This document shows, in pieces, positions 26,696 through 36,533 of a stretch of 64,000 nt of DNA. The DNA comes from Novosphingobium cyanobacteriorum (GTDB lineage: Bacteria > Pseudomonadota > Alphaproteobacteria > Sphingomonadales > Sphingomonadaceae): positions 158,501 to 222,500 of the forward strand of contig NZ_JAROCY010000004.1 of assembly GCF_029436685.1 (NCBI RefSeq), given 5' to 3'. How positions within the stretch are numbered: the first letter of the stretch is position 1; every line of letters starts with the position of its first letter. The notes under the pieces were generated by a model. It was given only the letters and a program-made list of their open reading frames with translations, did not search any database and had not been told where the DNA came from. The translations under genes and the position numbers were made by a program.

Positions 26696-27958
26696 TTAGT
26701 GCAGTTCCATCATCGGCCGGGGCGATCCTGGCGGATACAGCCGGCGGAACAGCCGGCCCTTTTCGCTGAACAGCACAAGCAGCAGCGTGACTACCCCGCA
26801 GATCAGGAACGCTCGCGCCAGTGGCATGGCCGTGCCGTCGAAGGCCTGACCGATCACAATGCCCAGACCTGCGCCGATCACCATGCGCAGGAATGCCTGC
26901 ACCGAACTTGCCGCCCCGGCGGTCCGCTCGAATGGCTGCAACGAGATCGAACCGAAGTTTGCGCCTATGAAGCCCACCATGCACATGTTCAGTGCCATCG
27001 CCGGCATGAACTGCCACAGCGCTTCGTGCTCCTGGCTGGCCAGCGAAATCTGCAGCAGGCTGATGCAGATATAGGCCAGCAGCGCCGCGTGGGAGACGCG
27101 TCGCGCCCCGAACCGCTCCACGATGCGCGAATTGAAGAAGCTTGCCACCGCCATGCACAACGCGGTTCCGCCAAAGATCAGCGGAAACCAATCCCCCGCG
27201 CCAAAGTGCTCGCCCACCAACTGCTGCGACGAATTGACATACCCCACCATGGCCCCGAACGTCAGTGCTCCGCCGAAGACTTAGCCGAAGGCCTGCCGGT
27301 TCACCGCCGCCTGCACCATGTTGCGCACGATCGATAGCGGCATGATCTCCTGTCGGTATTCCGGCCGCAGTGTTTCGGGCAGGCGCAGCAGCACCCATAT
27401 GGCTATGCCCGTGCCCATAACCCCCAGGATGCCGAAGATCCAGCGCCACCCTGCAAACAGCTGGACCGCTTGCCCCAATGTCGGTGCCAACATCGGGATC
27501 AGCATGAACACCATTGATATGGTTGACATCAGCCGTGCCATTGCATCGCCTTCGTGCCGATCGCGGATGATCGCGCTGGGCAGCACCGCCAGACCCGCGC
27601 TGCCCACCGCTTGCACCGCGCGCAGCACCAGCAGCGCATTGAAGGTGGGCGCCAACGCGCATGCCGCTGACAGCGCCACATACAGTATCAGGCTGCCCAG
27701 GAGCACCGGCCTGCGCCCATATCGATCGGCCAGCGCACCGGGGATCAGTGCGCCAAATCCCGCCGAAATCAGGAACACCCCCACAACCAGCTGCCTGCGG
27801 TTTGGATCGGTTACGTGGAGGTCGCGGGCGATTTCGCCAAGCGCAGGCAGCATCGCGTCGATCGCCAGCGCCTGCAGTGCCATTGTCATCGCCATCAGTG
27901 CGACGAACTCCGCGCGACCCATCGCGGGCCCGCTGCCATGTTTCGGGGAGGAAGGCAT
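26696..27958 (-). pseudogene. Bcr/CflA-type MFS drug efflux gene split by an in-frame stop
   Basis: Two same-frame pieces together read as one 12-helix MFS transporter of the Bcr/CflA type. The first (to 27284) has LADRYGRRPVLLGSL and the proton-antiport-like LRAVQAVGSAG; the second (from 27280 leftward) holds the rest (NFGSISLQPFERTAGAASSVQAF). They are joined by a TAA at 27281-27283, between NRQAFG and VFGGALTFGAMVGY; relatives have an aromatic residue here, so a single TAC/TAT to TAA change explains it. The joined length of about 420 codons is normal. Translation would stop after about 225 residues. A sequencing error or suppressed stop is the alternative. Confidence 0.88.
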
Positions 27959-28033
27959 GTCGGCCCTATAAGCAGGCTTCATTCATGATCCCAACCCTTT
28001 ATGTTGCAATGCGAAACAGGTTATCATGTTGCC

Positions 28034-29167
28034 ATGGAGCGGGATGAAGACCGGCAGGATGACGCGGACGAAGCCGGCACCGGCCTGCGCAAGATCATCC
28101 ACGTCGATATGGATGCCTTCTTCGCCAGTGTTGAACAGCGCGATGATGTTTCGTTGCGTGGAAAGCCGGTGGCGGTCGGAGGCTCAGCCGGACGGGGCGT
28201 GGTCGCCGCCGCCAGTTACGAGGCGCGCAGATTCGGCGTGCGCTCGGCCATGCCTTCGGTCACCGCCGCGCGCCTCTGTCCTGATCTGATCTTCCGTCGT
28301 CCGCGTTTCGATGTCTACAAGTCGGTCAGCCAGCAGATTCGTGCCATTTTCCTCGATTATACGCCCCACGTCGAACCGCTCTCGCTCGATGAAGCCTATC
28401 TCGATGTAACCGCAGACTTGCGCGGCATCGGCTCGGCCACGCGCATTGCCGAACTGATCCGTGCCCGCATCCGTGCCGAAACCGGCCTCACCGCCAGCGC
28501 CGGCGTGTCCTACAACAAGTTCCTGGCAAAGCTCGCCAGCGACCAGAACAAGCCCGATGGCCTGTGCGTGATCCGGCCGGGGGAAGGGGCCTCCTTCGTT
28601 GCCGGCCTTCCGGTGAAGCGCTTCCACGGCGTCGGCCCGCGCGGCGCGGAAAAGATGGCCGCGCTCGGCATCCACACCGGGGCTGACCTGCGCCTGCGCG
28701 ACCTGCCCTTCCTGCGCGAACATTTCGGCAGCCTGGCCGACTATCTCTACCGTGCCGCGCGGGGCATAGACCTGCGCCAGGTCCGCGTCGACCGTCCGCG
28801 CAAATCGGTGGGCGGTGAACGCACTTTCGAACGCGATATCTCCGCCGGCGCCACGCTGCGCGATACGCTGGAACACATTATCGACATCGTGTGGGACCGC
28901 ATCGAACGCAGCGGGGCAAAGGGGCGCACTGTCACGCTCAAGCTGAAGTCCAGCGATTTTCGCACGATGACCCGCGCTCGTTCCTTCGCGCAGCCGGTGG
29001 CTGACAAGACCGCCTTCGCACAAGCCGGGCGGGATCTGCTCGATGCCGTGCTGCCCCTGCCGCAACCGATACGCTTGATGGGCCTCACCCTTTCCGCGCT
29101 GGAAGGGGAGGAGCCCAATCGCACCGCGCCCGCCGCACCCGCATTGCAGGCCGAATTACCCTTTTGA
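28034..29167 (+). CDS. dinB: DNA polymerase IV (Y-family)
   Basis: Error-prone lesion-bypass polymerase. Motifs: HVDMDAFFASVEQRD with the first catalytic Asp, SLDEAYLDVT with the second Asp/Glu pair, AGVSYNKFLAKLASD, and FHGVGPRGAEKM in the thumb. The little-finger domain follows (RSVGGERTFERD-like stretch) and the C-terminus ends QAELPF, a beta-clamp binding tail. Start is uncertain: ATG 28034 gives 377 aa; an in-frame ATG at 28001 adds 11 residues. It diverges from the broken efflux gene. No LexA box is clear to me in the short upstream region. Confidence 0.93.
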   Translation: MERDEDRQDDADEAGTGLRKIIHVDMDAFFASVEQRDDVSLRGKPVAVGGSAGRGVVAAASYEARRFGVRSAMPSVTAARLCPDLIFRRPRFDVYKSVSQQIRAIFLDYTPHVEPLSLDEAYLDVTADLRGIGSATRIAELIRARIRAETGLTASAGVSYNKFLAKLASDQNKPDGLCVIRPGEGASFVAGLPVKRFHGVGPRGAEKMAALGIHTGADLRLRDLPFLREHFGSLADYLYRAARGIDLRQVRVDRPRKSVGGERTFERDISAGATLRDTLEHIIDIVWDRIERSGAKGRTVTLKLKSSDFRTMTRARSFAQPVADKTAFAQAGRDLLDAVLPLPQPIRLMGLTLSALEGEEPNRTAPAAPALQAELPF

Positions 29168-29641
29168 GGCCCGCCACCCCTGCCACCGGGCAATCGAATC
29201 GCGCGTCGCCGCGTTGGCTCCGTCCGGCAGCGCGTTCAGCGCAAAGAACGCCGCTTCCTCCAGTTCGCGCCCGTCCACGCGCGGCATGTCGTCGGTGGTT
29301 CCGGCGATCAGCTCGATCCGGTTGGTCCATCCCGAAGGAAACTGGCGCAGCACTGTGTCAAACCACACCGCGTCCTGCAACCGGCACCCCGTCTCCTCGC
29401 GCACCTCGCGCGTCGCGGTCTGCATCGGGTCTTCGCCGCGAGCAAGTCCTCCGCCGGGAAACATCCATTGCGTGCTCAGGTGGTACGAATGCCGCACCAG
29501 CAGCACTCGCCCTTCGCGGTCGAACACCAGCGCATTGGTCCCGCGCACCTCCAGCCGCAGCCACCCCCACACCCGCAACCGCATGGCATGCGCCAGCTTC
29601 AGCGCAAGACGGTGGAGCGGAGCGGGCAGGCGGGCGAACAT
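29156..29641 (-). CDS. Nudix hydrolase
   Basis: A 161-aa protein with a perfect Nudix box: G64, five residues, E70, seven residues, then REVREETGC at 78-86. Upstream of it are RGTNALVFDREGRVLLVRHSY and WMFPGGGLARGED, downstream DDMPRVDGRELEEAAFF. The N-terminal 25 residues are basic and hydrophobic. Substrate cannot be told. The ATG at 29641 is used; the longer frame upstream is Arg/Gly-rich without conservation. It converges on dinB with a 12-base overlap of the two 3' ends. Confidence 0.88.
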   Translation of the reverse strand: MFARLPAPLHRLALKLAHAMRLRVWGWLRLEVRGTNALVFDREGRVLLVRHSYHLSTQWMFPGGGLARGEDPMQTATREVREETGCRLQDAVWFDTVLRQFPSGWTNRIELIAGTTDDMPRVDGRELEEAAFFALNALPDGANAATRDSIARWQGWRASKG

Positions 29642-29870
29642 GCCAGACCTCTGCCCGCTGCGACGCGTCCGCGCAAGTTCACCCCTCATCCAACGCTGGC
29701 CATCCAGCGCTGGCCCGGGTCGCAAGCGGCCCAGCCCGAACTGGCCGGGGATGACCAAGCGCAACGCCTGTTAACATCCCGCCACACCTCCTGTCCCGCT
29801 CCGGAACGCTCCTGCACATCCGTGGTTAACCGCGTGGACAGGCCCCAACCCGCTGGTGCATCACGAAAAC

Positions 29871-30251
29871 ATGATCACGCTCATCCTCGCATCTGCGCTC
29901 GCCGTTAACCTTCCCGTCGCCTCGATGGCGCCTGCGGACCATGCTGTGCGCTGCGCCGCGGCCAATGCGGTGGTTGCGGCCATGCTGGAAAGCGGCACGC
30001 CTTCGGCGGCCGATGCCGCCGATGCGCAGTGGTTCCGCCAGCGCCAGGCCGATTGGGCGGCGCGCTCGGCAACGCCTGAAACCGACGCGATTGCGCGGGA
30101 AACCCGCACTCTGTCGCAATCCGTGATTGCCGCCGGTGCGCCCGATGTGGCGCAGCGTCTGCTGGAATCCCGCCTGGGTGAATGCGAAGAGCCGGGCCGC
30201 GCCGAAGCGCGCGGCGCGGTCGATCCGGCGAACGGGGCCAACGCCGCCTGA
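29871..30251 (+). CDS. Small exported protein, unknown
   Basis: A 126-aa protein with a signal-peptide-like start (MITLILASALAVNLPVASMA). The mature part is Ala-rich and helical with two cysteines (AVRCAAANA and GECEEPG) that could pair. No family recognised. It precedes the gsp operon by 108 bases on the same strand but has no known relation to secretion genes. The region upstream (29642-29870) has no other gene; it contains GGTTAACC, a half-site like that bound by CtrA, but not the full spaced motif. Confidence 0.6.
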   Translation: MITLILASALAVNLPVASMAPADHAVRCAAANAVVAAMLESGTPSAADAADAQWFRQRQADWAARSATPETDAIARETRTLSQSVIAAGAPDVAQRLLESRLGECEEPGRAEARGAVDPANGANAA

Positions 30252-30359
30252 TACGGGCTGATACGCGCCCTCGCAGTTTGTAATTCCACCACTGCTTGTT
30301 ATGGCTTCCCCCGTAGGCGGGCGCGGAATCGGGCGCGCCTGGAGGGAGCATCGGCGGCA

Positions 30360-31211
30360 TTGGCTTGGCTTGAAGGTTTTGGCAGCATTCGCGGGTTCGC
30401 CCTGCCGGCAACGGCGCGGGCTCCCTCGCTGCACGCCCTGCTGTGGTGGCTTCTCGCTGCGGTCAACGGGCTGCTTGCCGCCGCGCTGGTCTGGTCGCTA
30501 GTCACCCCCGTATCCCCGCTCGGAAACTGGACGCCCGCCACCGTCCGCGTAATTCCCCCTGCGCAGCGCGCCACGCTGTTCGCTTCGGTCGATCCCTTCA
30601 ATCGCGGCACGGCCCCTGCGGCGGCCGGCTCGGGCGGCGGCGCAGTCACCTCCCTCACGCTCACCCTCTTCGCCACCCGCGCAAGTGCGGGCGGGCAGGG
30701 CAGCGCGATCATCGCCGGGGCCGACGGCGTGCAGCAGGTCTATCGCACCGGAACCGAGGTGCAGCCCGGCGTCACCCTCACTGCCGTCGCCTTCGATCAC
30801 GTCGAACTCACCCGCAACGGCGCGCACGAGATGCTCTATATCGATCAGTCCGACGCCGCCCCCAGCGCCGACGGCATCGTTGCTGAAAACCCCGTCGCCG
30901 CACCTGCGGCCGCCAATGGCCCTGATGCCGCACTCACCGTTGACGCCGTCCGTCGCGGCATCGGCTTCGGCCCTCGCGGCGAAGGCGGGCGCGTGGTCGG
31001 GCTCGAAGTCATGCCCCAGGGCGATGGCGCCGCCTTCCGCGCCGCCGGGTTCCAGCCCGGCGATGTCGTCACCACCGTCGCCGGTCGCCCCATCTCCGGC
31101 CCGGCCGACGCTGCGCAGCTGGCCGCGCAGCTGCGCCCCGGCGCCTCGATCGCGGTCACCGTTCGTCGCGGCAACCGCAACCTTCCCCTAGCAATTTCGC
31201 TGGCGCCATGA
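30360..31211 (+). CDS. gspC: Type II secretion system inner-membrane protein GspC
   Basis: GspC links the inner-membrane platform to the outer-membrane secretin. The 283-aa protein has a short cytoplasmic start, one membrane helix at about 25-50 (LHALLWWLLAAVNGLLAAALVW), an HR-like domain (VDPFNRG, LTLFATRASAGGQGSAIIAGADGVQQVYRTGTEV) and a C-terminal PDZ domain (VVGLEVMPQGDGAAFRAAGFQPGDVV). Start is TTG at 30360, with GGAGGGAG about 12 bases upstream. Its stop overlaps the gspD start (ATGA). Confidence 0.92.
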   Translation: MAWLEGFGSIRGFALPATARAPSLHALLWWLLAAVNGLLAAALVWSLVTPVSPLGNWTPATVRVIPPAQRATLFASVDPFNRGTAPAAAGSGGGAVTSLTLTLFATRASAGGQGSAIIAGADGVQQVYRTGTEVQPGVTLTAVAFDHVELTRNGAHEMLYIDQSDAAPSADGIVAENPVAAPAAANGPDAALTVDAVRRGIGFGPRGEGGRVVGLEVMPQGDGAAFRAAGFQPGDVVTTVAGRPISGPADAAQLAAQLRPGASIAVTVRRGNRNLPLAISLAP

Positions 31212-33400
31212 ACCTCCGCACGCTTTTCATCGTTTCCGCCGCGCTGGCGCTCGCCACGCCGCATGTCGCGCTCGCGCAATACACGCTCAACGTGCGCGAG
31301 GCGGATATCCGCGCCTTCATCGCCGATGCCGCCGAAGTCACCGGGCGCACCTTCATCGTCGATGCGCGGGTGCAGGGTAAGGTCTCCGTGGTGTCCGACC
31401 GCACCCTCTCGCGCTCCGAATACTTCGAGGTGTTCCTCTCCACCCTGCGCGCCAACGGCCTCGTCGCCGTGCCCACCACAAACGGCGCTTTCCGCATCCA
31501 GCCGGTCGATGGCGCGGCCAGCCAGCCCACCCGCATCGGCAGCCGCGGCGCCGCCGCCAACCAGATGGTCACCGAAATCGTCCGCCTGAAGACCATTGGC
31601 GCGGCCCAGGCGGTGGAAACCCTGCGCCCGCTGGTCAGCAAGGAAGGCTCGCTCACCGGCAACCAGGCGGGCAACTCGCTGGTCATCGTCGATTACGCCG
31701 ACAACATCCGCCGCATCCGCGCGCTGCTGGCCGACATCGATCGCGATCAGGCTTCCACCCAGACCGTGATCCTCGAACACGCCGGCGCGCGCGAGATCGC
31801 CACTGCGCTCACCCAGCTCATCCCCGCTGCGGGCGAAGGCGGGCGTACCCTCGCCAGCGTCGTTGCCGTGGACAGCGCCAACGCCGTCCTCATGCGTGGC
31901 GACGCCGCCATCCTGGGCAAGCTCGCCGCCATGGCCCGCCAGCTCGATGCGCGCGCCGCGCTGGGGGGCGAGATCAAGGTGCTCTGGCTCGATTATGCCG
32001 ACGCCGCCGTGCTCGTCCCCGTGCTCGAACGCCTCGTCGGCGGCACCGGCGGCGGCGAGGTTGCCTCCGGTTCGCAGGCCCCGGTCTCGCTCGGCGGTGT
32101 CGGCGGCAATGCCAGCTCTTCCGCCGGCACGCTGGGCAGCACGCAGCCCGCGGGCGCCGCCGCCGCCGGCACCACGGGCACCAACCCCACCGGCGCCACC
32201 AGCGGCGGTCTCGGCAATGGGCCGATCAAGCTTGAAGGCGGGCGGGGCACCGCCACCATCACCCGCTATCCCGGCGCCAACGCGGTGATCATCGCCGCCC
32301 CCGCCGACGAACAGCGCCGCCTCACCGAACTGGTCCGCCAGCTCGATATCCCGCAGGAACAAGTGCTGGTCGAAGCGATCATCGTCGAGATTTCCGACAG
32401 CGTCGCGCGCAGGCTGGGCGTCCAGATGCTGCTCGGCGGCAAGGACATTCCCTTCGCCGTCACTAATTTCTCGAACGTCGCGCCCAACATCCTCGATGTC
32501 GCGGGTGGCCTCTATGCCGACAAGATCGACCAGACCACCACCGTCATCAACGGCAGCACCGTCACCACCACCACCAATTCCGCCACCGGAGACCTGCTGC
32601 GCCAGAACGCAGCCCGCGCCATCCTTGGCGCGCAGGGCGGCTTCGGCGGGTTCGCCACCGATATTGGCAAGAACCGCTTCTTCGGCGCGCTGATCAATGC
32701 GGTGCAGTCCGACAGCAATTCCAACATCCTGTCCACGCCGCACATCACCACCAACAATAACGTTCCCGCCTCGATCCTCTTCGGGCAGGAAATCCCGGTG
32801 GCCACGGGCGAGGCACTGTCGCAGGCCAATTTCAATAACACGTTCCGCACCATCCAGCGCCAGAACGTGGGCATCGAGCTCGACGTCACGCCGCAGATCA
32901 ACGCAGGGGACCAGGTCCGGCTCGACCTGCGTCAGCAGGTTTCCTCCATCGCCGGCCCGGTCTCGTCCTCGAACAGCGAACTCATCATCAACAAGCGCGA
33001 GATCAAGACCACGGTTACCGTCGGCGATGGCGAGATCGTGGTGCTGGGCGGCCTGCTTGACGACAACGAGCGCCGCACCATCGAAAAGGTGCCCCTGCTC
33101 GGCAACATCCCGCTGCTGGGCGAACTGTTCAAGTCGCGCGGCAAGAGCCACGTGAAGACCAACCTGATGGTCTTCATCCGCCCCACGATCATGCGCAACG
33201 GGGCCGATCGCGCCGCGCTCACCGCGCGCCGCTATGGCGTGATCCGCGATGCCCAGGTCGCCTATGACCCCAAGCACGAACCCGGCATCGACGAACTGAT
33301 CGTGGATTACCTCGGCGCCACTCTGCCCGCCACGCCGGTCCAGCCCGCCGCCGGTGACACCGTGATCGCGCCCAAGCCTGCCGCTCCCGCGCAGCCCTGA
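31208..33400 (+). CDS. gspD: Type II secretion outer-membrane secretin GspD
   Basis: Forms the multimeric outer-membrane channel. The 730-aa protein has a Sec signal (MNLRTLFIVSAALALATPHVALA), an N0 domain (YTLNVREADIRAFIADAAEVTGRTFIVD), N1-N3 repeats (TEIVRLKTIGAAQAVETLRPL, VILEHAGAREIATALTQLI) with a long Gly/Ala/Thr-rich insert around residues 280-350, and the secretin core (VPASILFGQEIPVATGEAL, VGIELDVTPQINAGDQVRL, VGDGEIVVLGGLLDDNE, VPLLGNIPLLGELFKSR). It follows gspC with a 4-base overlap and precedes gspE by four bases. Confidence 0.97.
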   Translation: MNLRTLFIVSAALALATPHVALAQYTLNVREADIRAFIADAAEVTGRTFIVDARVQGKVSVVSDRTLSRSEYFEVFLSTLRANGLVAVPTTNGAFRIQPVDGAASQPTRIGSRGAAANQMVTEIVRLKTIGAAQAVETLRPLVSKEGSLTGNQAGNSLVIVDYADNIRRIRALLADIDRDQASTQTVILEHAGAREIATALTQLIPAAGEGGRTLASVVAVDSANAVLMRGDAAILGKLAAMARQLDARAALGGEIKVLWLDYADAAVLVPVLERLVGGTGGGEVASGSQAPVSLGGVGGNASSSAGTLGSTQPAGAAAAGTTGTNPTGATSGGLGNGPIKLEGGRGTATITRYPGANAVIIAAPADEQRRLTELVRQLDIPQEQVLVEAIIVEISDSVARRLGVQMLLGGKDIPFAVTNFSNVAPNILDVAGGLYADKIDQTTTVINGSTVTTTTNSATGDLLRQNAARAILGAQGGFGGFATDIGKNRFFGALINAVQSDSNSNILSTPHITTNNNVPASILFGQEIPVATGEALSQANFNNTFRTIQRQNVGIELDVTPQINAGDQVRLDLRQQVSSIAGPVSSSNSELIINKREIKTTVTVGDGEIVVLGGLLDDNERRTIEKVPLLGNIPLLGELFKSRGKSHVKTNLMVFIRPTIMRNGADRAALTARRYGVIRDAQVAYDPKHEPGIDELIVDYLGATLPATPVQPAAGDTVIAPKPAAPAQP

Positions 33401-33404
33401 AGCC

Positions 33405-34955
33405 ATGGCGAGCGCAGGCCTTCCCCCCGAACCTGCAATAGCCCCCGGCGTCGATTTCGCCGGGGCAATTCCTGTTGCAATCGCGCCTGCGTCCACTCCC
33501 TTGCTGCCTTATGCCCAAGCGCGAGACACCGGCTATCTCGTCGAAAGTCTTGGGGAAACCGCCACGCTCGCCATGCGCGAAGGCGCCGATCCGCTCCTCC
33601 TGCTCGATCTGCGCCGCCTGCTCGGCCGCCCGCTCGCCACCCGCCGCGTCACTGCGCCCGAGTTCGAAAAGCTGCTGGCTGAAGCCTACGCCGTCGATGG
33701 CAGCGCTGCGGCATTGGCGGGAGAAATGGGCATCGGCGACGGCCTCGATCCGCTCGCCACCGGCCTGCCCAGCGCCGAAGACCTGCTTGACAGCGCTGAC
33801 GATGCCCCCGCCATCCGCCTGATCAACGGCCTCATCGCCGAAGGGCTGCGCCAGGGCGTGTCCGACATTCATGTGGAGCCCTATGAACAGGCGCTCGTCG
33901 TGCGGATGCGGGTGGATGGCGTGCTCGCCGAAAAGCTGCGCATGCCGCCGCATGTCGCGCCGGTGCTGGTCAGCCGCATCAAGGTCATGGCCCGGCTCGA
34001 CATCGCCGAACGCCGCGTGCCGCAGGATGGGCGCATCACCCTCAGCCTTGGCGGCCGCCTGGTCGACGTGCGCGTCTCCACGCTTCCCGCCCGCACGGGC
34101 GAACGTGTCGTGCTGCGCCTGCTGGACAAGGAAAACGCCGGGCTCGATCTCGCCCATCTTGGCCTTTCCGACAAAGCGGCGGACGTGCTCACCCGCGCCA
34201 TTGCCGAACCCAACGGTATCGTCCTCGTCACCGGCCCCACCGGCTCGGGCAAGACCACCACGCTCTATGCCGCGCTGCGCCTGCTCAACGATGGCCAGCG
34301 CAACATCCTCACGGTGGAAGACCCGGTTGAATATGCGGTCGACGGCATCGGCCAGACCCAGGTCAATCCCAAGGTCGGTCTCAGCTTTGCCGCCGGCCTG
34401 CGCGCCATCCTGCGGCAGGATCCCGATGTGGTCATGGTCGGGGAAATCCGCGATCGCGAAACCGCCGATATTGCGGTGCAGGCCTCGCTCACTGGCCACC
34501 TCGTGCTCTCTACCGTCCACACCAACGATGCCGCCGGTGCCATCACCCGGATGCGGGACATGGGCGTGGAACCCTTCCTCCTCGCCTCCACCCTGCGCGC
34601 GGTGATTGCCCAGCGCCTCGTCCGCCGCCTCTGCCCGCACTGCCGGCGCGAACACGCTATCGATCCCGGCATGGCCGCCGCCATCGGCATGAAGCCCGTC
34701 CGTCCGGTGTTCAAGGCCACTGGCTGCCCCCAATGCGCCCACACCGGCTATGTCGGCCGCATCGGCGTCTATGAAGCGCTGCGCGTGGATGAAGCCATGC
34801 GCCAGATGATCCACGATAACGCCGACGAAGTGGCCATCGCCCGACACGCCTTTGCTGACAGCCCCCGGTTGGCCAAGGCGGCCCGCCGCCTCGTTCGCGA
34901 AGGCCTCACCAGCCCAGAAGAAGCCGCCCGCATCCTCCGCCGGGAGGACGCGTGA
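33405..34955 (+). CDS. gspE: Type II secretion ATPase GspE
   Basis: Cytoplasmic hexameric ATPase that powers pseudopilus assembly. The 516-aa protein contains an N1E-type domain up to about residue 110, then the core with SDIHVEPYEQALVVRMRVDGVL, Walker A GPTGSGKTTTLY, Asp box TVEDPVEYAVDGIGQTQVN, Walker B ILRQDPDVVMVGEIRD and the His box LSTVHTNDAAGAI. The C-terminal metal-binding motif CPHC...CPQC is present. A 241-base non-coding gap with repeats separates it from gspF. Confidence 0.97.
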   Translation: MASAGLPPEPAIAPGVDFAGAIPVAIAPASTPLLPYAQARDTGYLVESLGETATLAMREGADPLLLLDLRRLLGRPLATRRVTAPEFEKLLAEAYAVDGSAAALAGEMGIGDGLDPLATGLPSAEDLLDSADDAPAIRLINGLIAEGLRQGVSDIHVEPYEQALVVRMRVDGVLAEKLRMPPHVAPVLVSRIKVMARLDIAERRVPQDGRITLSLGGRLVDVRVSTLPARTGERVVLRLLDKENAGLDLAHLGLSDKAADVLTRAIAEPNGIVLVTGPTGSGKTTTLYAALRLLNDGQRNILTVEDPVEYAVDGIGQTQVNPKVGLSFAAGLRAILRQDPDVVMVGEIRDRETADIAVQASLTGHLVLSTVHTNDAAGAITRMRDMGVEPFLLASTLRAVIAQRLVRRLCPHCRREHAIDPGMAAAIGMKPVRPVFKATGCPQCAHTGYVGRIGVYEALRVDEAMRQMIHDNADEVAIARHAFADSPRLAKAARRLVREGLTSPEEAARILRREDA

Positions 34956-35196
34956 TGGTCGCCGCAGAATCAGGGACAGTCCCCTTTCTGGCGTCCTGCC
35001 ATAAGCCCCTCCCCGTCGGGGAGGGGTTGGGGTGGGGGTTCCACGGCTCGGTCAGCACGCCACCCTACCACCCGGAAACAGGGACGGCCCTCCTTGCAGC
35101 CCCAGCCCTCCGCGCATCCCGAGCCTGTCGAGGGACAGGGGAGAAGGTTGGGGGTGCGGGCTCTCCACCGCAAACCATGCCGCAGGCCTCAAACTG
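34956..35196. repeat. Intergenic repeat region between gspE and gspF
   Basis: This gap interrupts an otherwise tightly packed operon. It contains a perfect 10+1+10 palindrome at 35006-35026 (arms CCCCTCCCCG and CGGGGAGGGG), followed by GGTTGGGGTGGGG. Further on, at about 35114-35135, is the string CATCCCGAGCCTGTCGAGGG, of a kind I recall as a common intergenic repeat in proteobacteria. The same palindrome, with one different central base, occurs at 58714-58734. Any frame through it encodes low-complexity sequence only. Confidence 0.8.
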
Positions 35197-36429
35197 ATGG
35201 CCCGCTACGAATACCTCGCCATAGACCCCAAGGGGCATGAACGCCGCGGCGCCATCGAAGCCGCGGGCGAAAGCGAGGCGCATGGCAAGCTCGCCGCGCG
35301 CCAGTGGCATGTGGTGCGCGTCACCCCAGATGCCGCCGTCTCGGCTCGCCGGGCCGCGCACACCACCACTGCCAGCATTCCTCTGCTCGCGCCCCGCCTG
35401 TCGGCAAAGCAGCTCGCGCTGTTCACCCGCCAGCTTGCTTCGCTGGTCACGGTCAGCCCGTTGGAAGAGGCGCTGCGCACCATTTCGCGCCAGACCGAAA
35501 AGCCCAAGGCGCGGGTGATCCTCGGTGAAGTCCACGGTGCCGTGCTCGAAGGCCTGCCTCTGGCAGAGGCGATGCGTCGGGCCGAACCAAGCTTCCCGCC
35601 GATCTACCGCGCCATGATCGCCGCGGGCGAAAACAGCGGCAGCCTGCCTGGCATCGCCAATCGCCTGGCCGATCTGCTGGAAAAGCAGGCGCAGGTGCGG
35701 GGCAAGATCGTCGCCGCGCTCGCCTATCCCATCGTGCTCGCGCTCGTCGCCATCGCCGTCGTCACCGGCCTGATGGTCTCGGTCGTGCCACGCGTGGTCG
35801 AACAGTTTGACAATGCCAGCCACCAGCTGCCCCTGCTCACCCGCGCGGTGATCGGCGTTTCGCAGTTCCTTTCGGTCTGGTGGTGGGCGCTGTTGCTCGG
35901 CCTCGCGCTTGCGGTGTTCGGCTATCTGCGCGCCTTGCGCGATGAAGTGTTCCGCCAGCGCCGCGATCGGCTCGTCCTGCGCCTCCCCTTCATAGGGCGA
36001 CTGGTGCGAGACATGCACGCCGCCGCGCTCGCCCGCACGCTCGCCACCATGATCGAGGCGCGCCTGCCGTTGGTCGATGGCCTGCGCCTGTCCAGCCGGA
36101 CGGTGTCCAACCGCGTGCAGCGCGCCGCGCTTGAGGCGATCACCGAAAAGGTCCGCGCAGGCGGCTCGCTCTCCTCCGCCCTGCGCGAAGCCGATACCTT
36201 TCCTCCGTTGCTGGTCTATCTCGCGGCCAGCGGCGAGGCGGCAGGCCAGCTCGGCCCGATGCTGGAACGCGCGGCGGACTACCTGGAACGCGAATTCGAA
36301 GCCTTCACAAGCGCCGCCATGGCCATGCTCGAACCCGCGATCATCATTGTCATGGGCGCCCTCGTCGCCCTCATCATCCTCGCCATCCTGCTGCCCATCC
36401 TGCAGCTCCAGAACCTCACCGGATTGTGA
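35197..36429 (+). CDS. gspF: Type II secretion inner-membrane platform protein GspF
   Basis: A 410-aa polytopic protein that anchors the assembly platform. It has two GspF/PilC repeats, each with a soluble helical part and membrane helices: LFTRQLASLVTVSPLEEAL, AMIAAGENSGSLPGIANRLADLLEKQ, then AAALARTLATMIEARLPLVDGL and YLAASGEAAGQLGPMLERAADYLEREFE, ending in a long hydrophobic helix. The N-terminal MARYEYLAIDPKGHERRGAIEA is typical, which fixes the ATG at 35197. Confidence 0.96.
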   Translation: MARYEYLAIDPKGHERRGAIEAAGESEAHGKLAARQWHVVRVTPDAAVSARRAAHTTTASIPLLAPRLSAKQLALFTRQLASLVTVSPLEEALRTISRQTEKPKARVILGEVHGAVLEGLPLAEAMRRAEPSFPPIYRAMIAAGENSGSLPGIANRLADLLEKQAQVRGKIVAALAYPIVLALVAIAVVTGLMVSVVPRVVEQFDNASHQLPLLTRAVIGVSQFLSVWWWALLLGLALAVFGYLRALRDEVFRQRRDRLVLRLPFIGRLVRDMHAAALARTLATMIEARLPLVDGLRLSSRTVSNRVQRAALEAITEKVRAGGSLSSALREADTFPPLLVYLAASGEAAGQLGPMLERAADYLEREFEAFTSAAMAMLEPAIIIVMGALVALIILAILLPILQLQNLTGL

Positions 36430-36495
36430 CCATGACCCACCCCGCGCAGCCCATCGACCGCCATGGCGAGGAGGCGCATGCCGTTCCCCCCCACT

Positions 36496-36533
36496 TCGTC
36501 ATTGCGAGGAGCGCAGCGACGAAGCAATCCAGA
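36496..36533. repeat. Dispersed repeat between gspF and gspG
   Basis: The sequence around CATTGCGAGGAGCG...CGACGAAGCAATCC matches a repeat I recall as frequent in proteobacterial intergenic DNA. It is imperfectly palindromic (ATTGC and GCAAT arms). It lies seven bases before the gspG start codon and is readable in the gspG frame, where it gives the well-known translated form VIARSAATKQS. Confidence 0.75.

Noticed and set aside
30845..33496. Long antisense open frame opposite gspC-gspD (883 codons)
   Set aside because: High GC keeps antisense frames open. The plus-strand proteins are clear secretion genes, and the antisense translation is low-complexity without family motifs.
34952..35197. 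81-codon frame between gspE and gspF
   Set aside because: It translates a palindrome and other repeats only, with no ribosome site of its own.
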